Source of the DNA: Rhizodiscina lignyota
Lineage: Eukaryota; Ascomycota; Dothideomycetes; Aulographales; Rhizodiscinaceae
DNA length: 64,000 nucleotides
Direction of reading: 5' to 3'
Assembly: GCA_010015805.1 (NCBI GenBank)
Contig: ML978124.1
Location: 1,798,001 to 1,862,000 of the forward strand
Made by a program: the position numbers and the translations under genes. Below the pieces are notes generated by a model. It saw only the letters and a program-made list of their open reading frames with translations, was not told the DNA's origin and did no database searches. Every line of letters starts with the position of its first letter. The stretch's first letter is position 1. This document shows, one piece after another, positions 34,490 through 44,179 of this stretch.

Positions 34490-36430
34490 AACGCAGCTCA
34501 GTTATCGTCGCACTGAGCACAACTCAAGACTGGCCATGTCATCGATCCCGCCTCTTTGAGGAAGAATTTCCTCTAATTGAACCACGATGAAGCCATAGTT
34601 TGACCAATCGGATATCCCTCTTTCTGCGCAGGTACACGAATGATCGGGCATTAGTTGCAAGCTCGACTAAGGTTAAACACCTGAAACCGGACTGCACCTA
34701 AGCATCTATTAAACGCTAATCGGAATCTCTAAGGTCCGAAAGCACAGGTCATCGAATACCTATTATACGCTGATCGGAGCCCCTTGAACCTGGAGCCACA
34801 TAACCATCGAGTATCTATTGTACGTTAAGTGGAACCTTCGAAGGCCCAAGTCTCACAATGATCTGGCATCGGTTCTGCTCTCTTTGGAGTCTCTCAAGGT
34901 CAAAGTCTCAGAGTCCCTAAGCATCGATAGTGTGCCAAGTCGATTTAGTTATACTTAAAGCCGCGTAGCCGTCGAGCATTGATTACATATTAATACCAGT
35001 TCCTTCTAGTCAAAGTACCATAGCTTCAGAGCTTTAATAGCGGTTTGAGTACATTCAGAAGGTCCAAAAGTCACATACCTGTCAAGCGAGGATCGCGCGC
35101 CGTTCGGAATCCTTTAAACTTAAAAGTCTCATAGCTTCCGGGCATCCATACTGCAATATTAAGTTCGCCATTTCTTCGTCTCAAGCTCTGTTTGATGACA
35201 TCTTACAGATGATTACGCACGAACTTGCTAGTCGCCGCCAGTGTCAACAGCGCCTTTAAGGCGTCTCCCTCGGGCTCTAGCTCGCCACCTTCTGGGAGTC
35301 TCACGGAATTATCGGTCGCAAGACCTCTCTGGATCCACTGCCAGAGAGTGGAACGCAGTCTGCCAGATACTCGCGAGGAGTGTCTACTTCTAGCGCGACT
35401 AGTAAGCCCTCCCTTACCAGCTCGGTCGGAAGCGAATAGGGGTGGAATTGCTACGATGCAGTCGCTTGGCCACTCCGTATAAAGTCATCAATGTACTCAG
35501 TCGAGCCAAAAGGCGTACGGTTAGTGAGCATCGATTGAACACTAACCGGAATCTCCTGAACTCAGAGTTTGGTGGCTCTTGAGCGGCGATTAGCTTGCAA
35601 AGTCAATCTAACCACACCTAAAGTCGTACTGTTGCCGAGCATCGATTGTATATCAATCGGAATCTCTTAAACTTAAGGCTCTACGATAGTTGAGCTTGCG
35701 TTATGCCATGGCTTGCTGTTACTTAGTCAACCCCTACCGATTCTCGAGCATGAGCTGCGTGCCAAGTAGAATACCCACGCCGGTGAGTACGCTGAAATTC
35801 CAATATCAATGGTAAGGTGGGCAGAATGTAGAAAGGCAAGAGCTTAAGGTTATCCAGCTTCAAGTCAGCTGTTGCGGGAAGCTCTTCAAGGCTGAAGATA
35901 CGAGCTTTCGAGCGTTGATGCTACGTCGAATTGCATCTCTACTCCTGAAGTACGTGAAGTCCTTGCAGCATCTGGAAGAGAATTTGGTCCGTCTGTGCCT
36001 GCAAGATCTGCCGTGATGTTCTCTTATACTATGTCAATGGACAACAGACAATCGTACTGCGGTCTCAGTTTCTTGTTCACCGCCTAGCATTTGTAGTTCT
36101 TACATAATTCGAGCAGTGTTTGAGTGCAAAGGTTGCACAGCCGTCGAGCTTTGCGTTCGTTGCCCTCGGAATCTCTTCAACCCTGAACATATAAGCAATC
36201 CAGCATTGATGCTACGCCGAATAGCATTTCTATTCTCGCAAGTACACTAGAATCGCAGCTTCCAAGGTGAGGATAGCGATATATCTGAAAGCCAAAGTCT
36301 CATGGCTGTTGAGCATTGGGTCTGCTTCCGGCAGACTCTCAACTAGCTAAAATACACGACAGTTCTAGCAGCAATACTGTGTCAAATAGAATCTCCACTT
36401 CTGCGAGTATATTGAAAGTGAAATTCTGGC
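34490..36430. repeat. Degenerate tandem array, about 55-bp period
   Basis: Units recur every 54-56 bp. Anchors for one alignment point fall near 34651, 34706, 34760, 34815, 34870, 34925, 34980, 35035, 35090 and 35145, and again near 35532, 35587, 35643, 35697 and 35751. Shared short words are GCATCGATTG, CTAATCGGAATCTC, CTTGAACC and AAGTCTCATAGC. From about 35750 on, units shift to a related form containing TTGATGCTACG and CGAATAGCAT (near 35915, 36206 and 36375). The segment 35200-35500 is too diverged to align confidently. Neighbouring units share perhaps half to two-thirds of bases. The period is not a multiple of three and no frame stays open, so this is a decayed non-coding minisatellite rather than a coding repeat. 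Confidence 0.8.
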
Positions 36431-36742
36431 CTTCCGATCCCGTCCCCTTGCAGACGTTCGGCCACATCTCTTCGAATGGGACGCCTGATCCTCCGGCACA
36501 TGAGCTCTGTAAAGGAAGCCCTGGCGATAGTACCACGGTGTCATAAGAACGATGAGTTCGGCGACCTCGTGGCGATGGGTGTTTGCATTATATCACAGGG
36601 ATTTCAAAGGGTTCACGGCACAGACAGAAAATGGCTCATTGTTTGCTTGACGTTCACATATCATTGAAATTTCCTATCTATAGGAAAGAAGAAGGCCACC
36701 CCCACCAATCCCCGCCCTCCACCACCATCACCACACCCAGAT
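36431..36742. other. Transition from repeat array to gene
   Basis: Unique sequence with no gene seen. It includes the 3' end of the polytopic membrane protein gene on the minus strand and a CCACC/CACCA-rich run near 36695-36735. Confidence 0.5.
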
Positions 36743-38029
36743 TCATCGCCCATCGGCGATGAGAATCGCCACCGCCTTCCGAACGTTGGGACACTCCACC
36801 CCGCATCCAGCCGTCTGCATCTCCCCCAGGACCTGCCTCGCGATACTGACCGCCTCTCGCCTCGCTATGGGAGGGCCGTTCTCGGTGTGGATAATGAGAT
36901 GGACCCCAGCGATGCTGAGGGCGATCACGTATGCGATGGTGGCAGGCCAGATCCACTCCTTGTGGTACGTGGCCGGAGCGTTAAGCTCGACACCCCACAG
37001 GAGGTACTGGAGAGAGAAGCAGAGGCTGTACACGGTGAGGAGTGCCCAGTATCTGCGCATCCACCCCCGGACGGTGGTGGTGTCGTGCTTCATCACGACG
37101 CGCTCAAGGCGAGCGAGACCAAAGCAACCGGCGGTGATGCAGAGCGAGATGCCAATGTACATGGCGGAGAATGACGTCGCCGAGCTCCAGGCAATGTCGT
37201 ACCTATGGAGCCCGAGGCGGCCAGGGATCGAGACCTGCATGAAGAAATCGGCGTCTATGAAGTTGCCGGTTGCGATCAGTGCCTCGATCCCTGGATACCT
37301 CGGATCGCATGGGAGCCCGACGACGCAGCGCGTGTTTGTGATGCTGAAGAGGATGTCCACGAACACTACCCAGGCAATGACGAAAGGGATGCCGAAAAGG
37401 AGATTCATCACCCAGCTGCAGGTATAGAAGTTCTCGCGCTTCGCGCGGACGTGGATGAAGTAGGAGGCGATGTAGCAAGCCAGGAGGTTCATGCCGAGAG
37501 GGAGGAGGGCGGCCTTGAGGAGTTGGGACTTCCACTCCTTGGAGGCGTGGGCGACGAACGGTCCGAAAATGGCCAGGAAGATCATGCAGACCATGAGGGC
37601 GAAACTGCCAGCGATGTCACGGAAAGAGCTACACAAAGTCTAATAGACTGTGTTAATAATCCTCGTGCAAGAAGTCGACAAGACTCACCAGAAGCGTTCT
37701 GTCAGCCTACGATCAAGTGTGTGATGCGTATGGCACCAGTTTAGTGTGCCGGAACTCATGTACACTGCCACGATGTCTCGGTTGTTGGCCACTGGTTGCA
37801 TGTTCTGAATGTATACCGGCAAGTCCGGAGCATCCGTTGGCACGGGGACCGAGGGAGTGTTTCGATCGTAGAGCGTCTCGGTGGTAGGCATCACATCCAT
37901 CTCGATCGTCTCGTTGGCAGTAGACGGCCCGGCTCTTTCGAGATCGGTGTTGGGGGAGAACGTGGTCATCTCGATCGCCTCGTGGCCAGTAGAAGGACCC
38001 GCCCTTTCGGGGCCGGTGTTGGCGGACAT
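36743..38029 (-). CDS. Polytopic membrane protein, unknown
   Basis: Two exons, 38029-37689 and 37628-36743, are joined by a 60-nt intron (GTGAGT...TTTGTGTAG) and give 408 residues. The first 113 residues are acidic, cytosolic-looking and carry two copies of a 23-residue repeat (ERAGPST...E-IEM). After that come about seven hydrophobic segments, for example FALMVCMIFLAIFGPFVAHA, VMNLLFGIPFVIAWVVFVDI and AYVIALSIAGVHLIIH. I see no transporter or receptor signature. The acceptor was chosen because it is the only nearby AG that keeps phase. The C-terminal 50 residues are soluble with three Cys. It lies beside the repeat block. Confidence 0.72.
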
Positions 38030-38037
38030 GATGTTAC
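37901..38037. repeat. 69-bp tandem duplication at the start of the membrane-protein gene
   Basis: Two copies of about 69 bp begin with CTCGATCG at 37901 and 37970. They produce the repeated 23-residue segment near the N-terminus of the membrane protein. The copies are clearly diverged but alignable along their length. Confidence 0.8.
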
Positions 38038-38472
38038 GATGCGCGCTACTGTAGCGTGTTGAAGTAAAAGGGTATCTGGAGCTTGGTATAGCTGCTGCTG
38101 GTAGAAGGCGCGAAGGCTTGTGGGGTCGATAACGGGAGCACGAAGAAGCGCGTGTTGTTGCGAGATGGACCTTGGACGTGGTTGAAAGAGTTGAAAGAGA
38201 TACGAACGGAGAGGTGGGAGGGGCGCTTATATAGTGCGAGATTGGTGGTCTAATTTCCTGGAGCGCGTGGCTTCCCGATTTAATCCGCTGTGTTACGAAG
38301 CTGAAATGAGGTCTTCACCACGTCGCCAAGGCAACAATATCCAACAGCGTTTGACATGTGATCCGAGCAGCGGTGAGAATGAGAGTAGTCGATTCAGAGA
38401 TTTGATCGACCGTTCCATTCATATCGGGGACACAGAAGTTTAAGACTTCGAATGCTCTCCATCCTGCTTGTC
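38030..38472. other. Intergenic region
   Basis: This contains the promoter of the minus-strand membrane protein gene and the 3' end of the PPP4R2 gene. A TATATA-like word lies at about 38228-38233. No gene is seen. Confidence 0.5.
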
Positions 38473-40159
38473 CTATTGGTTGACTGCTGAAGCATTTCCG
38501 GCCTCGGTGTCCGCGCCAGCCTGGGGAGCAGTCTCTTTTGCCTCATGATCTTCCTCCTTACTAGCTCCAGTGGTATCTTTCTCTCCCCCTTCCTCAGCTA
38601 CTGCCTCTGACTCTTGCTGAGGCGCCTCCTTCATCTCCACATCACTTCTCTGTTCAGCAGACCCATCTCCACTGCCCTCCCCATGGGGGAGACTTCTGCC
38701 CACAGCCTTCTCCATATCCAGGCCACCGGTCGGACTCGTGCCCAATCTCTCCTGTCCTGGACCAACATCCTCGGCGCTTATCTCCTCTGGTCCCCTCGCG
38801 TGTGGAACTTCGTCCTTAGCCTCACCCTCGCCATGCTCATCTTCTAATGCGACGTCCGCATTCTCTTCCGAACCTGACGAGTCTCCTCCACTCGCAGCGC
38901 CTGCTCCTCGAATTCCGGAGCCACGTGTGGGATTTCGCGTGGCAACACTGACAGGTACGACTCCCGCTTCCTGCTCCAATCTCAGCAACTCGCCCTGCGT
39001 GACGGCGCCTGCCTCACGCAAACTCTCTTCAGCAGATGTCGTGGATCTTGTGCCAGTTGGAGATGAACTCGGTGAATCAGACGGGCTGGCATTGCTGGCC
39101 GCCGCTGCACCAGATGTTGGACTCGTAGTCATCGTGGAAAGCATACCATTAACCACAGAGACCGTCTCGATGCGACCGACGCCATTTGGGCCCTCTACCA
39201 TCTCCGTCTCCTCTGACTTGAGCTCGTTCTGTGTTTGCGACTGTTGTTGTCCTTGTCCTTGATTCTGCTGCTGCGGCTGTGTAGGCGATACTCCATCCTC
39301 ATGCATCCTGTCTGATTTCAGCCACGGTATAGGTGTGAGCAAGGCACCTCCGAGGCTCTCATCGCTTCCCAAACTATTCGTAGATGGCGCGCTCGGCGCA
39401 TTTGTTGCACCATTGAGGAGGCCGCCAGGTCCAGAAGGCGGTAGTACGGCTTGCGGTAGAGGAAAGATGTTTGCGCTGCTAGACACACAGACGACGCGGT
39501 CAACCGCGCGAAGGTAGGATGGCAGATGGCGGTAATGCTCTCTGGGGCGAAGTATCAACTCAGCAAGGCGCTGAATTGTATGTGGAGGATTCTTGGAGAA
39601 GGATTTTGTAAGTGTTGCTTTGATGAGTTCATAAAGGTCCATGAGAGGAGAAGGTACCGTGGACGGAGAATCAAGCATTTCAGTGTCCTGCTGGGTATTT
39701 GGTTGGGTGGGTTCCGCTGCGGCTTGGGAGGCAGAAGTTGAGGCGGAAAAGGAAGGCACAGGTGGTCGCGGAGGGGCATTCTCCTTATTTGTTGACGTAG
39801 ATGACTGACTAGAAGGCTCTGCCAATGGTGGTGGTGGAGGATCTGGCGCGGGTATTGTTGGAATTGGGAACTCGTTCTTTATGATCTGAAGCATTATAAG
39901 TTATATCGCTGCCTGGGTACGTGCTCGGAGCTACCCACATGTTCGAGGCGTGAGAGGATCGTCTCCAAGGCCTCTGGCCAGTTCTCTCTGTGTTCTCGAT
40001 CAGCAATTGAACGCGTCTATGAAGCCAGAAAAATACTTACGATAGTATGGAATCTCCATGCGTGGCTGATTCTAGCAACTCCTCGCCTGTGGATGGACTA
40101 TTTATCAGACAGGAACCAATATGACGAAGCTAGAGTATAATCTCACCTGTAGTCGCCAT
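38473..40159 (-). CDS. Protein phosphatase 4 regulatory subunit 2 (PPP4R2/Psy4-like)
   Basis: Regulatory subunit of the PP4 phosphatase, which acts in DNA-damage recovery and microtubule organisation (family knowledge). Four exons (40159-40147, 40086-40041, 39987-39939, 39885-38473) give 506 residues. The first exon holds only 13 nt. The spliced start reads MATTGEELLESATHGDSILS, then ENWPEALETILSRLEHIIKNEFPIP. The core continues with DLYELIKATLTKSFSKNPPHTIQRLAELIL and HYRHLPSYLRAVDRVV, both typical of PPP4R2. The C-terminal 300 residues are disordered, Ser/Pro/Gln- then Glu-rich, as in other family members. It is divergent from the quinone oxidoreductase gene across 349 bp. Confidence 0.88.
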
Positions 40160-40508
40160 GGTGTTGTTGAGAAGTGATGATGTCGCGTGTAAAGATCTCT
40201 TTTACATGTAGTGCTGGTGGGCGTACGCGCCAAGGGTTGGTCCTTAGTGGAGAATTTGTATAGCACCCAGAGACTAGACTTCCGCTACCTTCCTGGCTCC
40301 CTCGGCTCTTGCCCCTCAGCACGCCGAAGATGGCTGCAGATGCTCGGAGCTCGTAAATTATAGAGGTCAAGCTTGATATGTATAATTTGCTTCCTATCCT
40401 TCCAATTGTGACTTTTTGCTCTATGACTGAGTTTTGAGAAGTTTCATATCGTTCCTTTTCGATCATCTCGTGTGAATTCTTCGGGCTCAAGCCCATTCTC
40501 ACCCCATA
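40160..40508. promoter_or_regulatory. Bidirectional promoter, PPP4R2 / quinone oxidoreductase
   Basis: 349 bp separate the divergent start codons. No further gene fits. Specific binding sites could not be assigned. Confidence 0.6.
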
Positions 40509-41666
40509 ATGCGTGGCATCCAAATTACACAGTATGTCAAGGTATGCCGAAAATCGCCGCCAACGATCTTTCCACGATGTTATTCTGTTTTACCATTGAG
40601 GCTTGAGGTTGACAATATGTACGCAGGGCCCTGAAGAGCTCAAAATCAGCAACCTCCCCGACCCCGTCCCAAAACCGAACGAATATCTCGTCCGAATTCA
40701 CGCCACCGCCTGCAACTTCTTTGACCTCCTCCAAATCCGTGGCATATACCAACATCAACCTAAGATTCCATGGATATCAGGGTCAGAGTTCTCCGGCGTA
40801 GTCGTTAATGCGCCGACTTCGTTACCCGGAGGCAAGAAGCCGAAATACAAGAAGGGTGATAGAGTATTTGGCGCGGCTCAGGGCGGATATGCAACATTAA
40901 TATGTATAGGAGAAGAGAGATTGAGGCCAATACCGGATGGATGGGATTTCTTTGACGCTGCTGGCTTGTTCGTTACCATGCCAACAAGCTATGCTGGACT
41001 AGTGACAAGGGCAGGTATTAAGAGTGGTAGGGAATTCATCTTGTTCTAAACGAGCTCGTAAACTAACAGCAGGGTGCAGGCGACTATGTATTAGTCCATG
41101 CTGCTGCTGGTGGAGTCGGTCTTGCAGCTGTTCAGATCGCCAAAGCTTTCGGTGCAACTGTTATCGCAACCGCTGGAAACAAGCACAAACTCGAGGTCGC
41201 CAAATCATTTGGCGCTGACTATGGAGTCGACTATCGCGCGAACGACTGGACGGATCAAGTTAAGGCAATTACGCCGAATAAACGTGGTGTCGACATCGTT
41301 TACGACCCAGTGGGTCTGATATCTCAGTCAATGAAGTGCATCGCATGGAACGGCCGGTTACTTGTCATTGGTTTTGCAGGCGGAGAGCTTGAGAAAATGG
41401 GGACGAACAGAATATTGCTCAAAAATGTATCAGTGGTGGGCTTGCACTGGGGGGCGTATTCCATACATGAGCCGGAGACGATAGAGGAAGTTTGGGATGG
41501 TATCTTCAAGTTGGTAGCCGAAGGGAAGATAAGAGGAACAAACTTTACGGATGAGGAATTTGTCGGTCTGGAGAGAGTGCCAGCTGCCCTGAAGGCGCTT
41601 GGTGAGCGTGGAACATGGGGAAAGGTAGTAGTGAAGGTGCCCCAAGAAGGTGCGAGTAAGATATAA
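40509..41666 (+). CDS. Quinone oxidoreductase-like MDR enzyme (zeta-crystallin type)
   Basis: Zinc-independent NADPH-dependent reductase of the medium-chain dehydrogenase/reductase superfamily, probably acting on quinones or enones. Three exons (40509-40541, 40627-41026, 41080-41666) give 339 residues. The tiny first exon supplies MRGIQITQYVK, which completes the N-terminal beta strand. NEYLVRIHATACNFFDLLQIRG is the catalytic-domain signature; the zinc-binding Cys set of alcohol dehydrogenases is absent. The Rossmann motif is HAAAGGVGLAAVQIAKAFGA, followed by IATAGNKHKLEVAKSFGAD. A later segment, NRILLKNVSVVGLHWGAY, is typical of this subfamily. There is no targeting signal or peroxisomal tail, so it is likely cytosolic. 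Confidence 0.9.
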
Positions 41667-42208
41667 ATATCGTATGCTGGCGTGTCTTTGCGTATTTGTC
41701 ACTTCAGCGCAGTCAATATAAAGCAATACTCGAGTCACCAAGTTTGTCACCGTGTGCTGTCTACACAGTGAAGAAGCAAACGTAGAACTGAAGAGAACTT
41801 CTAGATTCAGTGAGACTAAACTTTGGAGCATTTCAGTACAATTGGAATTATTTCTGAAAATTTGGGAAATGATTTAGAAAATCTTGAACAATACTAAGCA
41901 GTTTTGATATTCCTACTCGATCTTTGACTAAAGAAAGCCCTCGTGCGAGTGATTGGAGAGCTGAAAGTTTCGGCCCAGTTTTTACCAATCCAAACGGAAT
42001 CTCCTCTTTGAGAACTCCGCTCCACATCTCCTCTCCTCCCAGAGAGGGAGAAACTCTGGGGCTGGGCGCTACGAACTGTATTTATATCATTCAACTCTCT
42101 CCGAATTCTTATCTTGAGTGCTTTCTTTCAATTTCGCTGTGTGATCCTTACCGTTTGTTTTTAGCCCGCGTCTCGTCGAACTTATTTCCAGCATTCGGTG
42201 AATCGAGC
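41667..42208. other. Intergenic region
   Basis: Between two plus-strand genes. The left part is A/T-rich (3' untranslated sequence of the reductase gene). The right part (from about 42080) is T/C-rich leader for the DUF1479 gene. The DUF1479 frame is open upstream of its ATG but shows leader-like composition. Confidence 0.5.
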
Positions 42209-43815
42209 ATGCTCGCAACGCTTTATAAGAGATCACGCCCTATATCGAATTCCGGAGTAATAGCTTTGACACGCAGAATGGCAGCTACATCAACTCAGAA
42301 GAGAGTAGGGGACATCTCAGACGCGTTTGTGTCTCTCTCGGGCCAAGGGTTCATGCCTCTTCCAGCGCGATATGGAGAGCTTAAAGGGAGATTAATCAGA
42401 GGACGAGAAGACGATATCAGAGCATCATGGGATCGATTACTACACTACCTTCAGAAAGAGATTCCTATCATCGAACAACACGGCTCTAATGTCATTCCAG
42501 AGATTGATTTCGAGGATATTGACAAGCCGTCGGAGCAATTCAAGGAGGAATTGAAGAAGAGAGGCGTGGCCGTCGTCCGAGGAGTCGTGCCAGAAGAACA
42601 AGCTCTACAGTGGAAAGAGGATATCCAGGAGTATGTCAGAAAGAACCCGCAAACCAGAGCATTCCCTGCGAACAATCCTCAGGTCTTCGAGCTATATTGG
42701 TCACCTTCTCAGCTCGCTGCTCGAGCTAATGAGAACCTTCTGCGTACACAGAAACTCTTAATGTCGTTCTGGCACTCTAAGAATCCTGCCGCACCCCTTT
42801 CAACCGCCCATCCGACAGCATACGCTGACCGACTTCGCATCCGCCTTCCTGGTGACGCTCAGTTCGCCCTCGGCCCGCATGTTGATGGCGGCAGTGTCGA
42901 GCGGTGGGAAGAAGGCGGGTACGGCCTCGGAGGCGTTTATAACTCCATCTGGGAAGGGCGGTGGGAAGATTTCGACCCGTGGGAGGCGAGCTGTCGCCTT
43001 CCCGTGAAGAGTGATCTGTATCAGGGCGTCGGCGCTTGCAGTATGTTTCGTATGTTCCAAGGCTGGTTGAGCATGAGTGAGACTGGGCCGGGCGAAGGAA
43101 CACTGCTCGTGAATCCGCTGTTCAAGGCGGCGACAGCGTACTACATGCTCAGGCCATTCTTCGAGCCAAAGAGGACGCCTGATGTAGCGGGAATGTCGTT
43201 CTTGGACAGAGACAACTGGAAAATGGAAGACTCAGTTACGACTTTTGTTCAAGGAGCAACTCCTGGCCACGGGCAAGAGCTCTCAGAGCTTCTACATCCG
43301 CATCTGCGACTGGAAGAGACAATGGTACATGTGCCGAAGGTGCGCCCAGGTGATTACGTGGCGTGGCATTGCGATAGTAAGTTTTCATGATCGTGTGAGA
43401 ATCTAGTGACTTGCTGCCTAACGTTGCTCCAGCCATACATGCGGTCGACAAAGTCCACAATGGTGGCGGCGACTCCAGTGTCATGTACATTCCGGCATGC
43501 CCACTGACCGAGGACAATGCTAATTTCCTAGCACGTCAAAGGGCGGCGTTCATTCAAGGTTAGTAATTTCGAGAAGTGGCTCCCGCAATTGCTCTAATAG
43601 TGGTTTCAGGAATACCATGTCCCGACTTTGGGGGCGGAGAGGGCGAGAGCAATCACATTGGCCGATGGGGGCCAGGCGACGTTGCTAAGATCGCAAGCCC
43701 GGATGGACTTCGAGCTTTTGGTCTGCAAGAATGGGACAGCAGCGAATCGGATCTGACTCCTGGACAGCGTGAGGTCATGGACCGAGCGAATAAAGCGCTA
43801 GGATTTTATGCTTGA
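42209..43815 (+). CDS. DUF1479 protein (predicted Fe(II)/2-oxoglutarate-type oxygenase fold)
   Basis: Member of DUF1479, found in bacteria (YbiU) and fungi and thought to have a double-stranded beta-helix oxygenase fold; the substrate is unknown. Three exons (42209-43376, 43433-43558, 43610-43815) give 499 residues. A candidate iron-binding HxD lies at His224/Asp226 in LGPHVDGGSVERW. The distal His is probably His392 in TIHAVDKVHNGG; this codon is made just after the first intron. GVAVVRGVVPEEQA and PNNPQVFELYWSPSQ-like segments are family landmarks. The N-terminus (MLATLYKRSRPISNSGVIAL, then TRRMA) is basic and Ser-rich and may be a mitochondrial presequence; a second ATG at 42278 would remove it. 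Confidence 0.85.
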
Positions 43816-44179
43816 TTATTGCTATTTCGTGGAAACATTGAAGCAACTGTGCCGTACACTACATATTTAGTCAGTAATTAGGCAGATGTACTTCTCCTGA
43901 ATTTCGATGGTAGGAGACGTCCTATTCTCACCCCAGAATGGCAACCATCTCCGGCTAAACGTCGATCTCCCTTGTCTCCCCTGACGCCAAAAAGCCCCTG
44001 AACGCCACCCTGGGCCTGTCCAAGATGTGGCGCTTCCAAAATCTGTTTCGTGAAACACTTGTCAACTCCATGTTCTAACCTAGTATGGCAGAAAGATTAT
44101 CAAATCATCATGATGTGCATTTCTCCGCATAAACGTTTGCGCCACAGCGAATCTCGCTCTCTGCGGAACGCAGGTTCCA
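43816..44179. other. Convergent intergenic region
   Basis: 3' ends of the DUF1479 gene (plus) and the riboflavin-kinase-like gene (minus). No gene is seen. Confidence 0.55.

Noticed and set aside
35225-35482. 85-codon plus-strand frame within the repeat island
   Set aside because: Ser/Pro/Leu-rich with no homology I recognise, and flanked by decayed repeat units; likely chance.
34490-36430. Decayed protein-coding repeat (LRR, ankyrin or 18-codon units) as the source of the array
   Set aside because: The period varies between 54 and 56 bp, is not a steady multiple of three, and stops occur in all frames of most units.
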